From assembly GCF_001814775.1 (NCBI RefSeq), contig NZ_KV817781.1, positions 153,576-217,575 on the forward strand: a DNA stretch of 64,000 nt. The letters run 5' to 3'. Below, piece after piece: positions 53,133 through 63,290 of this stretch. This DNA comes from Streptococcus sp. HMSC067H01. Lineage in GTDB: Bacteria; Bacillota; Bacilli; Lactobacillales; Streptococcaceae. A model generated the notes under the pieces. The model was not told the origin of the DNA. It did not search any database and was given only the letters and a program-made list of their open reading frames with translations. Numbering within the stretch: position 1 is the first letter of the stretch; every line of letters begins with the position of its first letter. A program made the translations under genes and the position numbers.

Positions 53133-56100
53133 TTAAATCGCTTCTGTGACAAAACTTCTACTTTCAAGCACCTTAAGCATAGCATCTGCTGTATCCAAGG
53201 CTGTGAAGAGTGGCACGCCATGTTCAATGGCTGAACGACGAATTTGCTCACCGTCTTCGTCTGCTGTACGTTTTGTTCCAACGGTATTGACGATAGCTTG
53301 GATTTTCCCTTTGCGTACAAAGCTCGGAATATCCTTTTCATCATCACCAATTTTCCCTACCAATTGGGCCTTAAGACCATGATTTTCAAAGAAGGCTGCT
53401 GTTCCTTGAGTTGCCAAAATCCCGTATCCAATCTCTTGGAAACGACGAGCCAATCCCAAAGCTTCTTCCTTGGCATCATCAGCGATAGTAAAGACAACAT
53501 TCCCAAAGGTTGGCAAGTGAAGATAAGAAGCTTCAAAGGCCTTGTAGAGTGCTTTTTCAAGAGTTGTATCAGAACCCATAACTTCCCCTGTTGACTTCAT
53601 TTCAGGACCGAGCAAGCTGTCTACCTTAGCTAGCTTGGTAAAGGAGAAGACTGGTGCCTTGATATGAACGCGAGTGCTTTCTGGGTAAAGTCCATCTTGG
53701 TAACCAAGTTCTTCAAGACTTTGACCAAGAATTAACTTAGTCGCTACCTGAGCCATTGGGATATTGGTTACTTTAGAAAGGAATGGAACAGTCCGACTGG
53801 CACGAGGGTTAACTTCAATAACGTAGACTTTCTCATCCTTGATAACAAACTGAATATTCATCATCCCAAGACAGTTGAGGCCAATTGCAAGACGTTTGGT
53901 GTAGTCTGCAATTGTTTCTTGAACCTTTTGAGACAAGGTTTGTGGAGGATAAACCGCCATGGAGTCACCTGAGTGGACACCAGCGCGTTCGATATGTTCC
54001 ATGATACCTGGGATGAGGACATTTTGTCCATCTGAAATGGCATCGACTTCACACTCTTGTCCGACGATATAAGAGTCAACAAGAACAGGATGGTCTGGAC
54101 TTGCCTTAACCGCAGTACGCATGTAAGAACGAAGATCATCTTCATTCTCAACGATTTCCATGGCACGTCCACCCAAAACATATGAAGGGCGAACTAGAAC
54201 TGGGAATCCGATCTTACGTGCAGCAAGTACTGCTTCTTCTTCATTGGTTGCTGTTTGTCCAGGAGGTTGTGGAATATCCAAGTCTTTGAGGGCTTGTTCG
54301 AAGAGGTCACGGTCTTCTGCACGGTCCAAGTCAGCAACTTGAGTACCAAGGATAGTCACCCCAGCTTTTGCTAATGGCTCAGCTAGGTTGATAGCTGTTT
54401 GACCACCGAACTGAACAATAACACCTTTTGGTTGCTCTAAGTCGATAACATTCATCACATCTTCGAACGTTAATGGTTCAAAGTAGAGTTTATCAGATAC
54501 AGAGAAGTCTGTTGAAACTGTCTCTGGGTTTGAGTTCATAATGATGGCTTCGTAGCCAGCAGCTTGGATAGCCTTAACAGAGTGAACAGTCGCATAGTCA
54601 AACTCAACTCCTTGACCGATACGGATTGGACCAGAACCTAGGACCAGTACAGATTCCTTATCAGACTTGATAGACTCATTTTCCCAACCATAGGTTGAGT
54701 AGAAGTACGGAGTTTCTGATTCAAACTCTGCGGCACAAGTATCTACCATCTTGTAAACTGGGACAATCTTGTTTTCTAAACGAAGCTGGCGAACTTGGTC
54801 AGCTGTCGTTTTCCATAGTTCAGCAATCTTACGGTCTGAAAATCCATTCAATTTTGCTGTTTTCAAAACTTCAAGATCTTGTGGATGTGAGCCCAATTCT
54901 TGCTCAATTTCAAAGATATGCAAAAGTTTATCAAGATAGAAGATATCGATTTTTGTAAGCTCAGCAATTTCCTCAGGTGTATAACCACGACGAATAGCTT
55001 CTGATACGTAGAAGAGACGGTCATCTTGAGCCTTGACAACTTTTTCAATCAAGGCATCATCTGAAACATCTGCAAGTTCAGGCATTTCATTGTGATGCAC
55101 CCCGATTTCAAGCGAACGACAAGCTTTAAGAAGTGACTCTTCAATATTACGACCAATGGCCATGACTTCTCCAGTCGCCTTCATCTGGGTACCAAGACGG
55201 CGTTCACCTTTTTCAAACTTGTCAAATGGGAAACGTGGAATCTTGGCAACCACGTAGTCAAGGGCTGGCTCAAACATGGCATAAGTTGAACCTGTAACTG
55301 GGTTGATGACCTCATCTAAGGTCAAACCGACTGCAATCTTAGCAGCCAATTTAGCGATTGGATAACCTGTCGCCTTGGAAGCAAGGGCTGAAGAACGAGA
55401 TACACGAGGGTTTACTTCGATGACATAGTACTTAAAGCTGTGTGGATCGAGGGCCAACTGAACGTTACATCCACCTTCAATCTTGAGAGCGCGGATGATG
55501 CTCAAACTTGCATCACGAAGCATTTGGTTTTCATAGTCTGACATAGTCTGCGCTGGGGCAAATACGATCGAGTCTCCTGTGTGAATCCCAACGGGGTCAA
55601 AGTTTTCCATGTTACAAACAACAAGGGCATTGTCAGCTGAGTCACGCATAACTTCATATTCAATTTCCTTAAAGCCAGCGATTGAACGTTCAATCAAACA
55701 CTGGGTAACAGGTGACAACTTCAAGCCATTCTCAGCGATCTCGCGCAATTCTTCTTCGTTGGCACACATACCACCACCAGTACCACCTAGAGTAAAGGCT
55801 GGGCGGACGATAACTGGGTAGCCAATAGTTGCTGCAAAGGCAACTGCTTCTTCAACCGTGTTTACAATTTCTGATTCTGGAATCGGTTGCTTGAGTTCTT
55901 CCATCAATTGTTTAAAGAGATCACGGTCTTCAGCTTGGTCGATGGCAGACAATTTAGTCCCGAGAAGTTCTACTCCCAATTCATCAAGAATACCATTTTT
56001 AGACAATTCCATGGCCATGTTAAGGCCTGTTTGACCTCCAAGTGTTGGAAGCAAGGCATCTGGACGCTCCTTACGAAGAATACGCGTTACAAACTCAAGT

Positions 56101-56309
56101 GTGATCGGCTCAATGTAAACCTTGTCCGCAATCTCCTTGTCCGTCATGATAGTCGCAGGGTTTGAGTTTACCAAGACAACCTCATACCCTTCCTCTTTCA
56201 AAGACAAGCAGGCCTGGGTTCCAGCATAGTCAAACTCAGCAGCCTGACCAATAATAATCGGACCAGAACCAATCACCATAATTTTTTGAATATCAGTACG
56301 TTTAGGCAT
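53133..56309 (-). CDS. carB: Carbamoyl phosphate synthase large subunit
   Basis: 1058 residues, full length. Makes carbamoyl phosphate from bicarbonate, glutamine-derived ammonia and two ATP, for pyrimidines and arginine. Two homologous ATP-grasp halves ([20 protein letters not shown] at 12-31 and [18 protein letters not shown] near 560), each with [15 protein letters not shown] and LGGTGGG/LGGRAME loops, and a C-terminal MGS-like allosteric domain (about 930-1058) where UMP or PRPP would act. Last gene of the operon, 243 bp from carA. Confidence 0.97.
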   Translation of the reverse strand: MPKRTDIQKIMVIGSGPIIIGQAAEFDYAGTQACLSLKEEGYEVVLVNSNPATIMTDKEIADKVYIEPITLEFVTRILRKERPDALLPTLGGQTGLNMAMELSKNGILDELGVELLGTKLSAIDQAEDRDLFKQLMEELKQPIPESEIVNTVEEAVAFAATIGYPVIVRPAFTLGGTGGGMCANEEELREIAENGLKLSPVTQCLIERSIAGFKEIEYEVMRDSADNALVVCNMENFDPVGIHTGDSIVFAPAQTMSDYENQMLRDASLSIIRALKIEGGCNVQLALDPHSFKYYVIEVNPRVSRSSALASKATGYPIAKLAAKIAVGLTLDEVINPVTGSTYAMFEPALDYVVAKIPRFPFDKFEKGERRLGTQMKATGEVMAIGRNIEESLLKACRSLEIGVHHNEMPELADVSDDALIEKVVKAQDDRLFYVSEAIRRGYTPEEIAELTKIDIFYLDKLLHIFEIEQELGSHPQDLEVLKTAKLNGFSDRKIAELWKTTADQVRQLRLENKIVPVYKMVDTCAAEFESETPYFYSTYGWENESIKSDKESVLVLGSGPIRIGQGVEFDYATVHSVKAIQAAGYEAIIMNSNPETVSTDFSVSDKLYFEPLTFEDVMNVIDLEQPKGVIVQFGGQTAINLAEPLAKAGVTILGTQVADLDRAEDRDLFEQALKDLDIPQPPGQTATNEEEAVLAARKIGFPVLVRPSYVLGGRAMEIVENEDDLRSYMRTAVKASPDHPVLVDSYIVGQECEVDAISDGQNVLIPGIMEHIERAGVHSGDSMAVYPPQTLSQKVQETIADYTKRLAIGLNCLGMMNIQFVIKDEKVYVIEVNPRASRTVPFLSKVTNIPMAQVATKLILGQSLEELGYQDGLYPESTRVHIKAPVFSFTKLAKVDSLLGPEMKSTGEVMGSDTTLEKALYKAFEASYLHLPTFGNVVFTIADDAKEEALGLARRFQEIGYGILATQGTAAFFENHGLKAQLVGKIGDDEKDIPSFVRKGKIQAIVNTVGTKRTADEDGEQIRRSAIEHGVPLFTALDTADAMLKVLESRSFVTEAI

Positions 56310-56552
56310 AGTTTATGATACAAAGCCCGTCAAGAACAAAGTGAAAATAGGAAACTCGGTGCAGACGCCTTCAGCGTCAAGACGATGTTTATCTTTTTCA
56401 CACAGTTCTTAGGGCGTGTTCACTTCCGCGAACATTGTACCCTTCTCCTTTCTATTCGGCAACTCTCTGGTTGCCATTAAATAAATTCTCCGACGATTTT
56501 TTAGCGAAACGATGCTTTACTATAAAAAATCTCATACGGGAAGTTGTTAGTT
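56310..56552 (-). other. Structured carA-carB spacer with a mini-ORF
   Basis: 243 bp between two genes that are usually adjacent. On the minus strand it contains the hairpins GGCAAC-6 nt-GTTGCC, GACGC-TGAAG-GCGTC and GTTC-8 nt-GAAC. An 8-codon frame (56409-56435, MFAEVNTP) follows AAAGGAGAAGGG. No PyrR-binding motif is visible. It may be a repeat element or an internal regulatory region. Confidence 0.45.
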
Positions 56553-57635
56553 TTAACGATTGCTTGCTTTAAAAGCTTCCATCATTTCAATAAACTCGTC
56601 AAAAAGATAGCTTGCATCATGTGGGCCAGGTGCAGCGTCTGGGTGGAATTGTACGGAGAAGGCAGGTTGATATCTATGTCGTACTCCTTCTACGGATTTA
56701 TCATTGATTTCCTCATGAGTAATCATCAAGTGCTCTGGAAAATCTTCTCGACTCACCGCATATCCGTGGTTCTGACTAGTAAAATCCACGCGCCCTGTTG
56801 CAATTTCACGGACTGCATGGTTAAAGCCACGGTGGCCAAACTTCATCTTATAGGTCTTGGCACCATTAGCCATTGAAAAGAGCTGATGCCCCATACAAAT
56901 CCCAAAAATCGGAATTTTACCTTGAACTCCACGAATCATCTCTAGTGCCTCTGGTACATCCTCAGGATTTCCTGGACCATTTGACAGCATAACACCATCC
57001 GGATTCAAGTGAAGAATTTCCTCAGCAGTTGTTGTATAAGGAACCACCGTTACATTACAGTCTCTCTTAGACAATTCTCTCAAAATCGAATGCTTGAGCC
57101 CAAAGTCAACAAGCACCACGCTCAAACCTACCCCTGGAGCTGGATAAGCAGTTTTGGTAGAAACTTGCTTGATATTATCAATCGGTAGAACGGTCGCTTG
57201 AAGCTGATCTGTGATGTGATCGATACTATCTCCCACATGTGTCAGAGTCGCTCTCATAGTCCCATGTTTACGAATGATTTTTGTCAAAGCCCGTGTATCA
57301 ATACCTGAAATACCAGGGATTTTCTTAGACTTCAAAAATTCATCCAGTGTCATCTGGTTGCGCCAGTTACTGGCTCTACGAGCTTCTTCAAACACCACTA
57401 CACCTTTACAGGTTGGACTGATAGACTCGTAGTCATCACGGTTAATCCCATAATTACCCACCAAAGGATAGGTAAAGGTCAGGATTTGTCCATTATAAGA
57501 CTGGTCTGTAATCGATTCTTGGTAACCAGTCATCCCAGTATTAAAGACGATCTCACCCGTGACGTCAATTTCAGCCCCAAAGGCTTTTCCTTCAAAAATT
57601 GTACCATCTTCTAATACTAGAAGTCGTTTTGTCAT
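56553..57635 (-). CDS. carA: Carbamoyl phosphate synthase small subunit
   Basis: Glutaminase subunit that feeds ammonia to CarB. 360 residues from the ATG at 57635 ([20 protein letters not shown]); the longer frame has no start context. Class I amidotransferase domain in the C-terminal half: [12 protein letters not shown], nucleophile Cys in [10 protein letters not shown] (about 240) and the His-Glu pair in [14 protein letters not shown] (about 325-338). Third gene of the operon. Confidence 0.97.
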   Translation of the reverse strand: MTKRLLVLEDGTIFEGKAFGAEIDVTGEIVFNTGMTGYQESITDQSYNGQILTFTYPLVGNYGINRDDYESISPTCKGVVVFEEARRASNWRNQMTLDEFLKSKKIPGISGIDTRALTKIIRKHGTMRATLTHVGDSIDHITDQLQATVLPIDNIKQVSTKTAYPAPGVGLSVVLVDFGLKHSILRELSKRDCNVTVVPYTTTAEEILHLNPDGVMLSNGPGNPEDVPEALEMIRGVQGKIPIFGICMGHQLFSMANGAKTYKMKFGHRGFNHAVREIATGRVDFTSQNHGYAVSREDFPEHLMITHEEINDKSVEGVRHRYQPAFSVQFHPDAAPGPHDASYLFDEFIEMMEAFKASNR

Positions 57636-57684
57636 AAATTCACCTCTCGTGGATGCTCTCAGGCATCTTTTAACGTTTTGTGTC

Positions 57685-58608
57685 TTATTTTGCTTTTCTA
57701 TATGCCAATACGGATTCCAAGATTGCCATTCTGACAAAGACACCATTAGTCATCTGTTGAACAATCCGTGATTTTGGAGCTTCAACCAAGTGATCAGCAA
57801 TTTCAACATCGCGGTTGACTGGAGCAGGGTGCATCAGAATAGCCTTCTCTTTCAAGCGGTCATAGCGTTCTTGAGTTAAACCATGTTGAGTGTGATAGCC
57901 TTCTTTTGAAAAACCTGTTCCACTATCATGGCGTTCATGTTGAACACGAAGAAACATCATCACATCAACTTGGTCAATGATTTCATCAATATTTACAAAC
58001 TTTCCATAGTCCGCAAATTCTTGACTTCTCCATTCTTCTGGACCAGCAAAGTAGAGTTCTGCTCCCAAACGTTTTAAGATTTGCATATTGGATTTAGCCA
58101 CACGTGAATGGTCAAGGTCTCCAGCAATGGCCACTTTAAGTCCTTCAAAGTGTCCAAATTCTTCATAAATCGTCATTAAATCAAGCAAGCTTTGGCTTGG
58201 GTGTTGACCCGAACCATCCCCACCATTGATAATGGAAGTCGTAATAGTAGGACTTGCGATCAACTCTCTATAGTAGTCTACCTCTGGATGTCGGATGACA
58301 CAGGCATCCACTCCCAAGGCTGACAAGGTCAAAATTGTATCATAGAGTGTTTCACCCTTATTGACTGAACTTGTTTTCACGTCAAAGTCCAATAGGTGAA
58401 GTCCTAGTTTAATCTCTGCTACTTCAAAAGATTTGTGGGTACGAGTCGAACTCTCAAAGAAGAGATTAGAGACAATGTGTTGGTCTTCGTAAGAAGCTTT
58501 TGCTCCATTTTTAAATTCGATCCCGCGTTTGATCAATTTCATGACTTGTTCTACAGTAAGGTCTTCCATAGAAACTACGTGTTGAATGGCTTGTTGATTT
58601 TCTGACAT
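57685..58608 (-). CDS. pyrB: Aspartate carbamoyltransferase catalytic subunit
   Basis: Condenses carbamoyl phosphate with aspartate, the committed step of pyrimidine synthesis. 307 residues with the carbamoyl-phosphate loop [10 protein letters not shown] (about 53-62), HPSQSLLDL (about 136-144) and [12 protein letters not shown]. No regulatory pyrI gene is present, as in other Gram-positives. Follows pyrR by 20 bp. Confidence 0.97.
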   Translation of the reverse strand: MSENQQAIQHVVSMEDLTVEQVMKLIKRGIEFKNGAKASYEDQHIVSNLFFESSTRTHKSFEVAEIKLGLHLLDFDVKTSSVNKGETLYDTILTLSALGVDACVIRHPEVDYYRELIASPTITTSIINGGDGSGQHPSQSLLDLMTIYEEFGHFEGLKVAIAGDLDHSRVAKSNMQILKRLGAELYFAGPEEWRSQEFADYGKFVNIDEIIDQVDVMMFLRVQHERHDSGTGFSKEGYHTQHGLTQERYDRLKEKAILMHPAPVNRDVEIADHLVEAPKSRIVQQMTNGVFVRMAILESVLAYRKAK

Positions 58609-58628
58609 GGCTAACTCCTTTTTGCTAT

Positions 58629-59193
<565 letters not shown>

Positions 59194-59251
59194 CAGAATA
59201 TATAGTTAAGCTAGCCCTACCAAAAACAGTATAGACTCCACCCTTCTACTT

Positions 59252-59286
59252 AATCCAGCTCCTTGCCTGCCTCACGGGACAGGATT
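59252..59286 (-). promoter_or_regulatory. PyrR-binding anti-antiterminator loop
   Basis: The minus strand has AATCC...GTGAGGC..GCAAGGAG...GGATT, matching the conserved PyrR RNA recognition hairpin (GUGAGGCU..CAAGGAG type). It lies between the promoter and the leader terminator. Confidence 0.85.
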
Positions 59287-59308
59287 AAAGGAATATTTGA
59301 TTGGTACT

Positions 59309-59337
59309 ACTATAACACAAACTAGGAATCAATGCAA
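59309..59337 (-). promoter_or_regulatory. pyr operon promoter
   Basis: Minus strand TTGCAT (59332-59337), 17-bp spacer, TATAGT (59309-59314). Confidence 0.65.
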
Positions 59338-59360
59338 GAAAAAAACATGAAAATTCCATC

Positions 59361-59990
59361 TTATAACGAACTAAAATCGTATAATTGCGGATACTGATCG
59401 CATTCTGGATTTTTTGGATGACAAATAGCTCTACCAAAGTAAATCATAGCTTGATGGGCTGGCAACCACTTTTCTGGTGGCAGGATATCCATGACTCGTT
59501 TTTCGACTTCGAGGGGTGTAGCAGATTTTTTGACAATATCATGATGCTTACAGATGCGCTCCACATGAGTATCCACAGCGAAGGCAGGAATCCCAAAGCC
59601 AACACTCATCACAACATTAGCTGTCTTACGACCAACACCTGCCAGACTCTCCAATTCCTCACGTGTCTGAGGTACTTGACCATCAAAATCGTCTAGTAAC
59701 TGTTGGGCACATTTTTTGAGGAACTTTGCCTTGTTTCGGTAAAGTCCTAAACGAGAAATATGTTTAGCTATGTCACTCTCACTTGCGTCTGCCATAGCTT
59801 GAGGTGTAGGAAAGGCTTCGAAAAGAGCCGGAGTTGCTTTATTTACTGCCGCATCTGTAGTCTGAGCAGACAACATAACTGCAACCAGAAGTTCAAAATG
59901 ATTGCGAAAGTCTAGACTCGGTTTTGCATCTGGAAAAAGAGCGATGATTTCCTCAATGACATGACGGGCACGTTTCTTGGATAAAACCAT
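59361..59990 (-). CDS. nth: Endonuclease III-like DNA glycosylase, incomplete cluster motif
   Basis: 209 residues. Removes oxidised pyrimidines from DNA and nicks the strand. Helix-hairpin-helix LAGVGRKTANVVM with the catalytic Lys (about 119) and the catalytic Asp in FAVDTHVERIC are present. The C-terminal [4Fe-4S] motif (Cys-x6-Cys-x2-Cys-x5-Cys in E. coli) keeps only Cys190 and Cys197; the other two positions are Tyr200 and Phe206. The cluster is therefore probably absent. Immediately follows yceD. Confidence 0.93.
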   Translation of the reverse strand: MVLSKKRARHVIEEIIALFPDAKPSLDFRNHFELLVAVMLSAQTTDAAVNKATPALFEAFPTPQAMADASESDIAKHISRLGLYRNKAKFLKKCAQQLLDDFDGQVPQTREELESLAGVGRKTANVVMSVGFGIPAFAVDTHVERICKHHDIVKKSATPLEVEKRVMDILPPEKWLPAHQAMIYFGRAICHPKNPECDQYPQLYDFSSL

Positions 59991-60533
59991 CTATTCATCT
60001 CCATCAAACAGCCCTTGTAAACCTGCAAAAGGACTATTTTCTTCTTTTTTGACTGCCTGTTGAGCTTGATACTCTTCTTCAGACATAATTTGCCAGTCAT
60101 TTCCAGAAACAAATCCCTGACCAGCTTCTTCCTCAGCTGTTAAGACCTTGATTGGAATATTGAGCAAGATATTGTCTGAAACGCTTTCAGCTAGGTCAAT
60201 TTCTCCATTTTCGATAGGCAAGACTAAATCATCATCTAGAACTTCTTGGTCCAGTTGATTGACTGCACCTTCCATAAAGACTTCTGTCACTGGATAAGAC
60301 TCTTTCAATTCTACCGGTTCCATGCTACGACTAGAAGCTAAAACGATTGTATAAGACAATTGATAGTCTAGGAAAAACATACGGTCTTCGTACTGAACCT
60401 TCCCTACCGTAACAATATCTTTTACATCTAAAATTTCTTGATTACGGGCACGCAAGTCAGCTGCTAAGTCTAAAGTCTGCTCAAAGTGCAAGCCTTCAGG
60501 CTGCTTACGGATTTCTTGAATATTTAATTTCAT
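59991..60533 (-). CDS. YceD family protein (DUF177)
   Basis: 180 residues (MKLNIQEIRKQPEGLHFEQTLD...). DUF177/YceD homologues are linked to 23S rRNA or rpmF expression in other bacteria. The usual Cys pair of the family is not visible. Acidic C-terminus (VKKEENSPFAGLQGLFDGDE) is typical. No rpmF adjacent; the gene is cotranscribed with nth, whose start touches its stop. Confidence 0.8.
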   Translation of the reverse strand: MKLNIQEIRKQPEGLHFEQTLDLAADLRARNQEILDVKDIVTVGKVQYEDRMFFLDYQLSYTIVLASSRSMEPVELKESYPVTEVFMEGAVNQLDQEVLDDDLVLPIENGEIDLAESVSDNILLNIPIKVLTAEEEAGQGFVSGNDWQIMSEEEYQAQQAVKKEENSPFAGLQGLFDGDE

Positions 60534-60637
60534 ACTTCCTCCATAAAGATTTTCTATCTTGATTATACCATGAAATCACTTAATTTAATCGCTGCAGACC
60601 TTGTTTTAAATATTATTGAATTTTTGATATATTTACT

Positions 60638-60666
60638 ATGACATATTTTGCTTTTAGTGCTATACT
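60638..60666 (+). promoter_or_regulatory. Promoter of the 60703 gene
   Basis: ATGACA (60638-60643), 17-bp spacer, TATACT (60661-60666) with TG extension. Confidence 0.65.
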
Positions 60667-60702
60667 ATAGACATCAATACATGAGCAAAGGAGGGCGCTC
60701 AT

Positions 60703-61032
60703 ATGGAAGACAAAGAACTAATCCTAGAAGCTTATCAACTCATTTCCGAGTTAAATAAAGCCTATCAGACCTGCAAACAAGGATTGCCTGATGATCTGCG
60801 CTTGCAGAAAATTATTGACCAGCTTCTCAATCAACTCAAAAAGGCTGAGAAAGTAGACAACGCCATCTTAATTGAACTGGAATCTTTTTACCAATGGACT
60901 AGTCTTTTGATTGGACTTGGTACACTTAAACTGAATGAAGAAGCTCGCACTGCTTGGCGAAACTATGACAAGTTCCACTACGATCAAGTTAAGCACGTTT
61001 TGACACTCTATGGACCTGTTTTTGGTTTTTAA
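60703..61032 (+). CDS. Hypothetical helical protein
   Basis: 109 residues with AAAGGAGGG before the ATG. All-helical, acidic N-terminal half (MEDKELILEAYQLISELNKAYQTC), no membrane segment. I do not recognise the family; the size and helix pattern resemble small streptococcal immunity-like proteins, but no bacteriocin gene is nearby, so this is not claimed. Own promoter. Confidence 0.65.
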   Translation: MEDKELILEAYQLISELNKAYQTCKQGLPDDLRLQKIIDQLLNQLKKAEKVDNAILIELESFYQWTSLLIGLGTLKLNEEARTAWRNYDKFHYDQVKHVLTLYGPVFGF

Positions 61033-61057
61033 AAATAGAGGATTTTCTGGCTTAATC

Positions 61058-61086
61058 TTGACAAAGTTTCTCAAAAAGAGTATGAT
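61058..61086 (+). promoter_or_regulatory. Promoter of the ABC-F leader
   Basis: Consensus TTGACA (61058-61063), 17-bp spacer, TATGAT (61081-61086). One of the strongest promoters in the window. Confidence 0.85.
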
Positions 61087-61112
61087 GATTGCAACAATAC
61101 TCGGAGGTAAGG

Positions 61113-61181
61113 GAGACATGAACAACTAAGTCTATCAAATAAAGAACCTTTATTTAGTAGATCTTGTTTCTGTCTCTTTTT
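61113..61181 (+). promoter_or_regulatory. Candidate ribosome-mediated attenuator with a 3-codon uORF
   Basis: After GGAGG lies ATG AAC AAC TAA (61118-61129, peptide MNN). GAGACATGAACAA (61113-61125) can pair with TTGTTTCTGTCTC (61164-61176; 11 of 13), enclosing a second stem around AAATAAA / TTTATTT, and TTTTT (61177-61181) follows at once. The uORF start is thus inside the terminator stem. A ribosome paused on the uORF would open the stem and let RNA polymerase reach the ABC-F gene. Confidence 0.65.
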
Positions 61182-61212
61182 GTATGCTCTTTTATGCTCT
61201 TTCTTCTGGCAT

Positions 61213-61321
61213 TTTATACTCAATGAAAATCAAAGAGCAAACTAGGAAGCTAGCCGCAGGTTGTACTTGAGTACGGCAAGGCGACGCTGGCGTGGTTTGA
61301 ATTTGATTTTCGAAGAGTATT
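61213..61321 (-). repeat. BOX element, A1-C1 (no boxB), reverse orientation
   Basis: boxC (61213-61264; CAAACTAGGAAGCTAGCC) followed by boxA (61269-61321; CGGCAAGGCGACGCTGGCGT) read as complement, without boxB. It separates the attenuator from the ABC-F coding region. Confidence 0.9.
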
Positions 61322-61412
61322 AAAAGAGTTTTTTTGACATAGACGATTGGCTCTACTAGGTAAAGTAGAGCTTTTTGTTATGCAATGTGGACATTCTAGA
61401 AAGGGCAATAAT

Positions 61413-62939
61413 ATGATAAAAATCAATCATCTGACCATCACACAAAACAAAGATTTACGAGACCTTATTTCCGATTTAAATATGACTATCCAAGACGGAG
61501 AAAAGGTCGCTATTATTGGTGAAGAAGGAAATGGCAAATCAACCTTACTTCGAACTTTAATGGGAGAAAGATTAGCGGATTTTACTATTAAGGGAGAAAT
61601 CCAGTCTGACCTTCAGGCCCTGGCCTACATTCCCCAACATCTCCCTGAAGAACTGAAGAAAAAATCTTTACAGGACTACTTCTTTTTAGATCCTGCTGAG
61701 TTGGACTACAGCATTCTCTATCGTTTGGCTGAGGAATTGCACTTTGACAGCAATCGTTTTGCTAGTGACCAAGAGATTGACACCCTCTCGGGGGGCGAAG
61801 CTTTGAAAATTCAGCTCATCCATGAGTTAGCAAAACCTTTTGAGATTCTATTTTTAGATGAACCTTCAAATGACCTAGACCTTGAGACGATTGATTGGCT
61901 AAAAAGTCAAATTCAGAAGATGAGGCAAACCGTTATTTTCATTTCCCATGATGAAGACTTTCTTTCTCAAACGGCAGACACCATTATCCACTTACGACTG
62001 GTCAAGCATCGAAAGGAAGCTGAAACCCTGGTCGAACATTTAGACTATGATCGCTATAGTGAACAGAGAAAGGCTAATTTTGCCAGACAAAGCCAGCAAG
62101 CTGCCAACGACCAACGTTCCTATGATAAAACCATGGAAAAGCATCGCCGAGTCAAGCAAAGCGTAGAAACTGCCTTGCGAAACACTAAAGATAGTACTGC
62201 CGGTCGCCTATTGGCTAAAAAGATGAAAAATGTTCTCTCTCAAGAAAGACGTTACGAAAAAGCAGCTCAGTCCATGACCCAAAAGCCACTCGAAGAGGAA
62301 CAAATCCAACTTTTCTTTTCAGATATAGAGCCATTAGCCACTTCAAAAGTCTTAGTTCGACTGGAAAATGAAACTTTATCCATTGGTGAGCGTGTTTTAG
62401 CTCAAGGGCTACAATTAACTGTCCGTGGTCAAGAAAAAATCGGTATCATCGGGCCAAATGGTGTTGGCAAATCAACTCTTTTAGCCAAGCTGCAGCAACT
62501 TCTTAATAATAAGAGAGAAATCTCACTTGGATTTATGCCACAAGATTACCAAGAAACATTGAATTTTGATCTATCTCCAGTAGAATTTCTCAGCCAAACT
62601 GGACACAAAGAGGAATTACAGAAAATTCAATCTCACTTAGCCAGCCTTAATTTCAGCTATCCAGAGATGCACCACCAAATCCACTCCTTATCTGGAGGTC
62701 AACAAGGAAAACTTCTTCTTTTGAATTTAGTTCTACGTAAACCGAACTTTCTCCTTCTGGATGAACCCACACGAAACTTTTCTCCAACTTCTCAACCAGA
62801 AATCAGAAAACTCTTTGCCTCTTATCCCGGTGGTCTGGTTACTGTTTCGCATGATCGACGTTTCTTAAAAGAAGTCTGTACGAGTATCTATCGTCTGACA
62901 GAACATGGTTTGGAAGTCGTTGATTTACAGGATTTATAA
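61413..62939 (+). CDS. ABC-F family ATPase, probable ribosome-protection type
   Basis: 508 residues from the ATG at 61413 (MIKINHLTITQNKDLRDL) with AGAAAGGG before it; an in-frame ATG at 61347 overlaps the leader. Cassette 1: Walker A GEEGNGKST, LSGGEALKIQ, LFLDEPSNDLD. Cassette 2: GPNGVGKST, LSGGQQGKL, and an unusual LLLDEPTRNFSPTS where most ABC-F have DEPTNHLD. A basic helical linker (about 200-320) lies between them. The small size and the DEPTRNFSP variant resemble antibiotic-resistance ABC-F proteins (Lsa/Vga/Msr-like) rather than EttA. The attenuator-like leader supports inducible ribosome protection. Substrate drug unknown. Confidence 0.85.
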   Translation: MIKINHLTITQNKDLRDLISDLNMTIQDGEKVAIIGEEGNGKSTLLRTLMGERLADFTIKGEIQSDLQALAYIPQHLPEELKKKSLQDYFFLDPAELDYSILYRLAEELHFDSNRFASDQEIDTLSGGEALKIQLIHELAKPFEILFLDEPSNDLDLETIDWLKSQIQKMRQTVIFISHDEDFLSQTADTIIHLRLVKHRKEAETLVEHLDYDRYSEQRKANFARQSQQAANDQRSYDKTMEKHRRVKQSVETALRNTKDSTAGRLLAKKMKNVLSQERRYEKAAQSMTQKPLEEEQIQLFFSDIEPLATSKVLVRLENETLSIGERVLAQGLQLTVRGQEKIGIIGPNGVGKSTLLAKLQQLLNNKREISLGFMPQDYQETLNFDLSPVEFLSQTGHKEELQKIQSHLASLNFSYPEMHHQIHSLSGGQQGKLLLLNLVLRKPNFLLLDEPTRNFSPTSQPEIRKLFASYPGGLVTVSHDRRFLKEVCTSIYRLTEHGLEVVDLQDL

Positions 62940-62957
62940 ATGTAGAAAATCTCAAAA

Positions 62958-63132
62958 GAGGCTGGGACAAAAGTCCTGGCCTCTCAATTCTCTTTGGATT
63001 GTCGAGCAAGACGCAGTGGTTGAGTGGGCTCTTCTACGCTGATTTCATCAGCTTTTACAGCCCTACTCAACTGTGCGGAGGTGGGACGACGAAATCGAAT
63101 TCTAACGAATTACCGATTTCTGTCCCACTCTC
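62958..63132 (+). repeat. 175-bp structured intergenic repeat, copy 2
   Basis: Three differences from the copy at 28263-28437. The first hairpin is better here: GAGGC-TG-GGAC-AAAA-GTCC-TG-GCCTC. Lies at the 3' end of the ABC-F gene and touches the htpX-like remnant. Confidence 0.85.
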
Positions 63133-63137
63133 GCTTT

Positions 63138-63210
63138 TTACATATGTTGCAAACGCTCAATCCGTTCTGAGATTGGCGGATGGGTATAGAAGAGTTTTTG
63201 CAAGCCACCT
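63138..63210 (-). pseudogene. 3' remnant of an HtpX-like metalloprotease gene
   Basis: Minus-strand codons read GGLQKLFYTHPPISERIERLQ and end HM-stop at 63138. THPP...ERI.RL is the C-terminal signature of HtpX/M48 proteases. Upstream of these roughly 24 codons the frame is closed, and no zinc motif is present, so only a tail survives. Confidence 0.7.
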
Positions 63211-63290
63211 CATGACTGGCTATTAGTTCGGTTGTATAAGCTAAATAACTTTTTACCTCTGTTTAAAAATCGAAGCATTCTAATTTGGCC

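Larger units (their letters stand above)
61033..61412 (+). other. Leader of the ABC-F gene
   Basis: 380 bp holding a near-consensus promoter, a three-codon ORF inside a terminator-like fold and a BOX element in reverse orientation; see separate entries. No longer gene is present. Confidence 0.7.
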
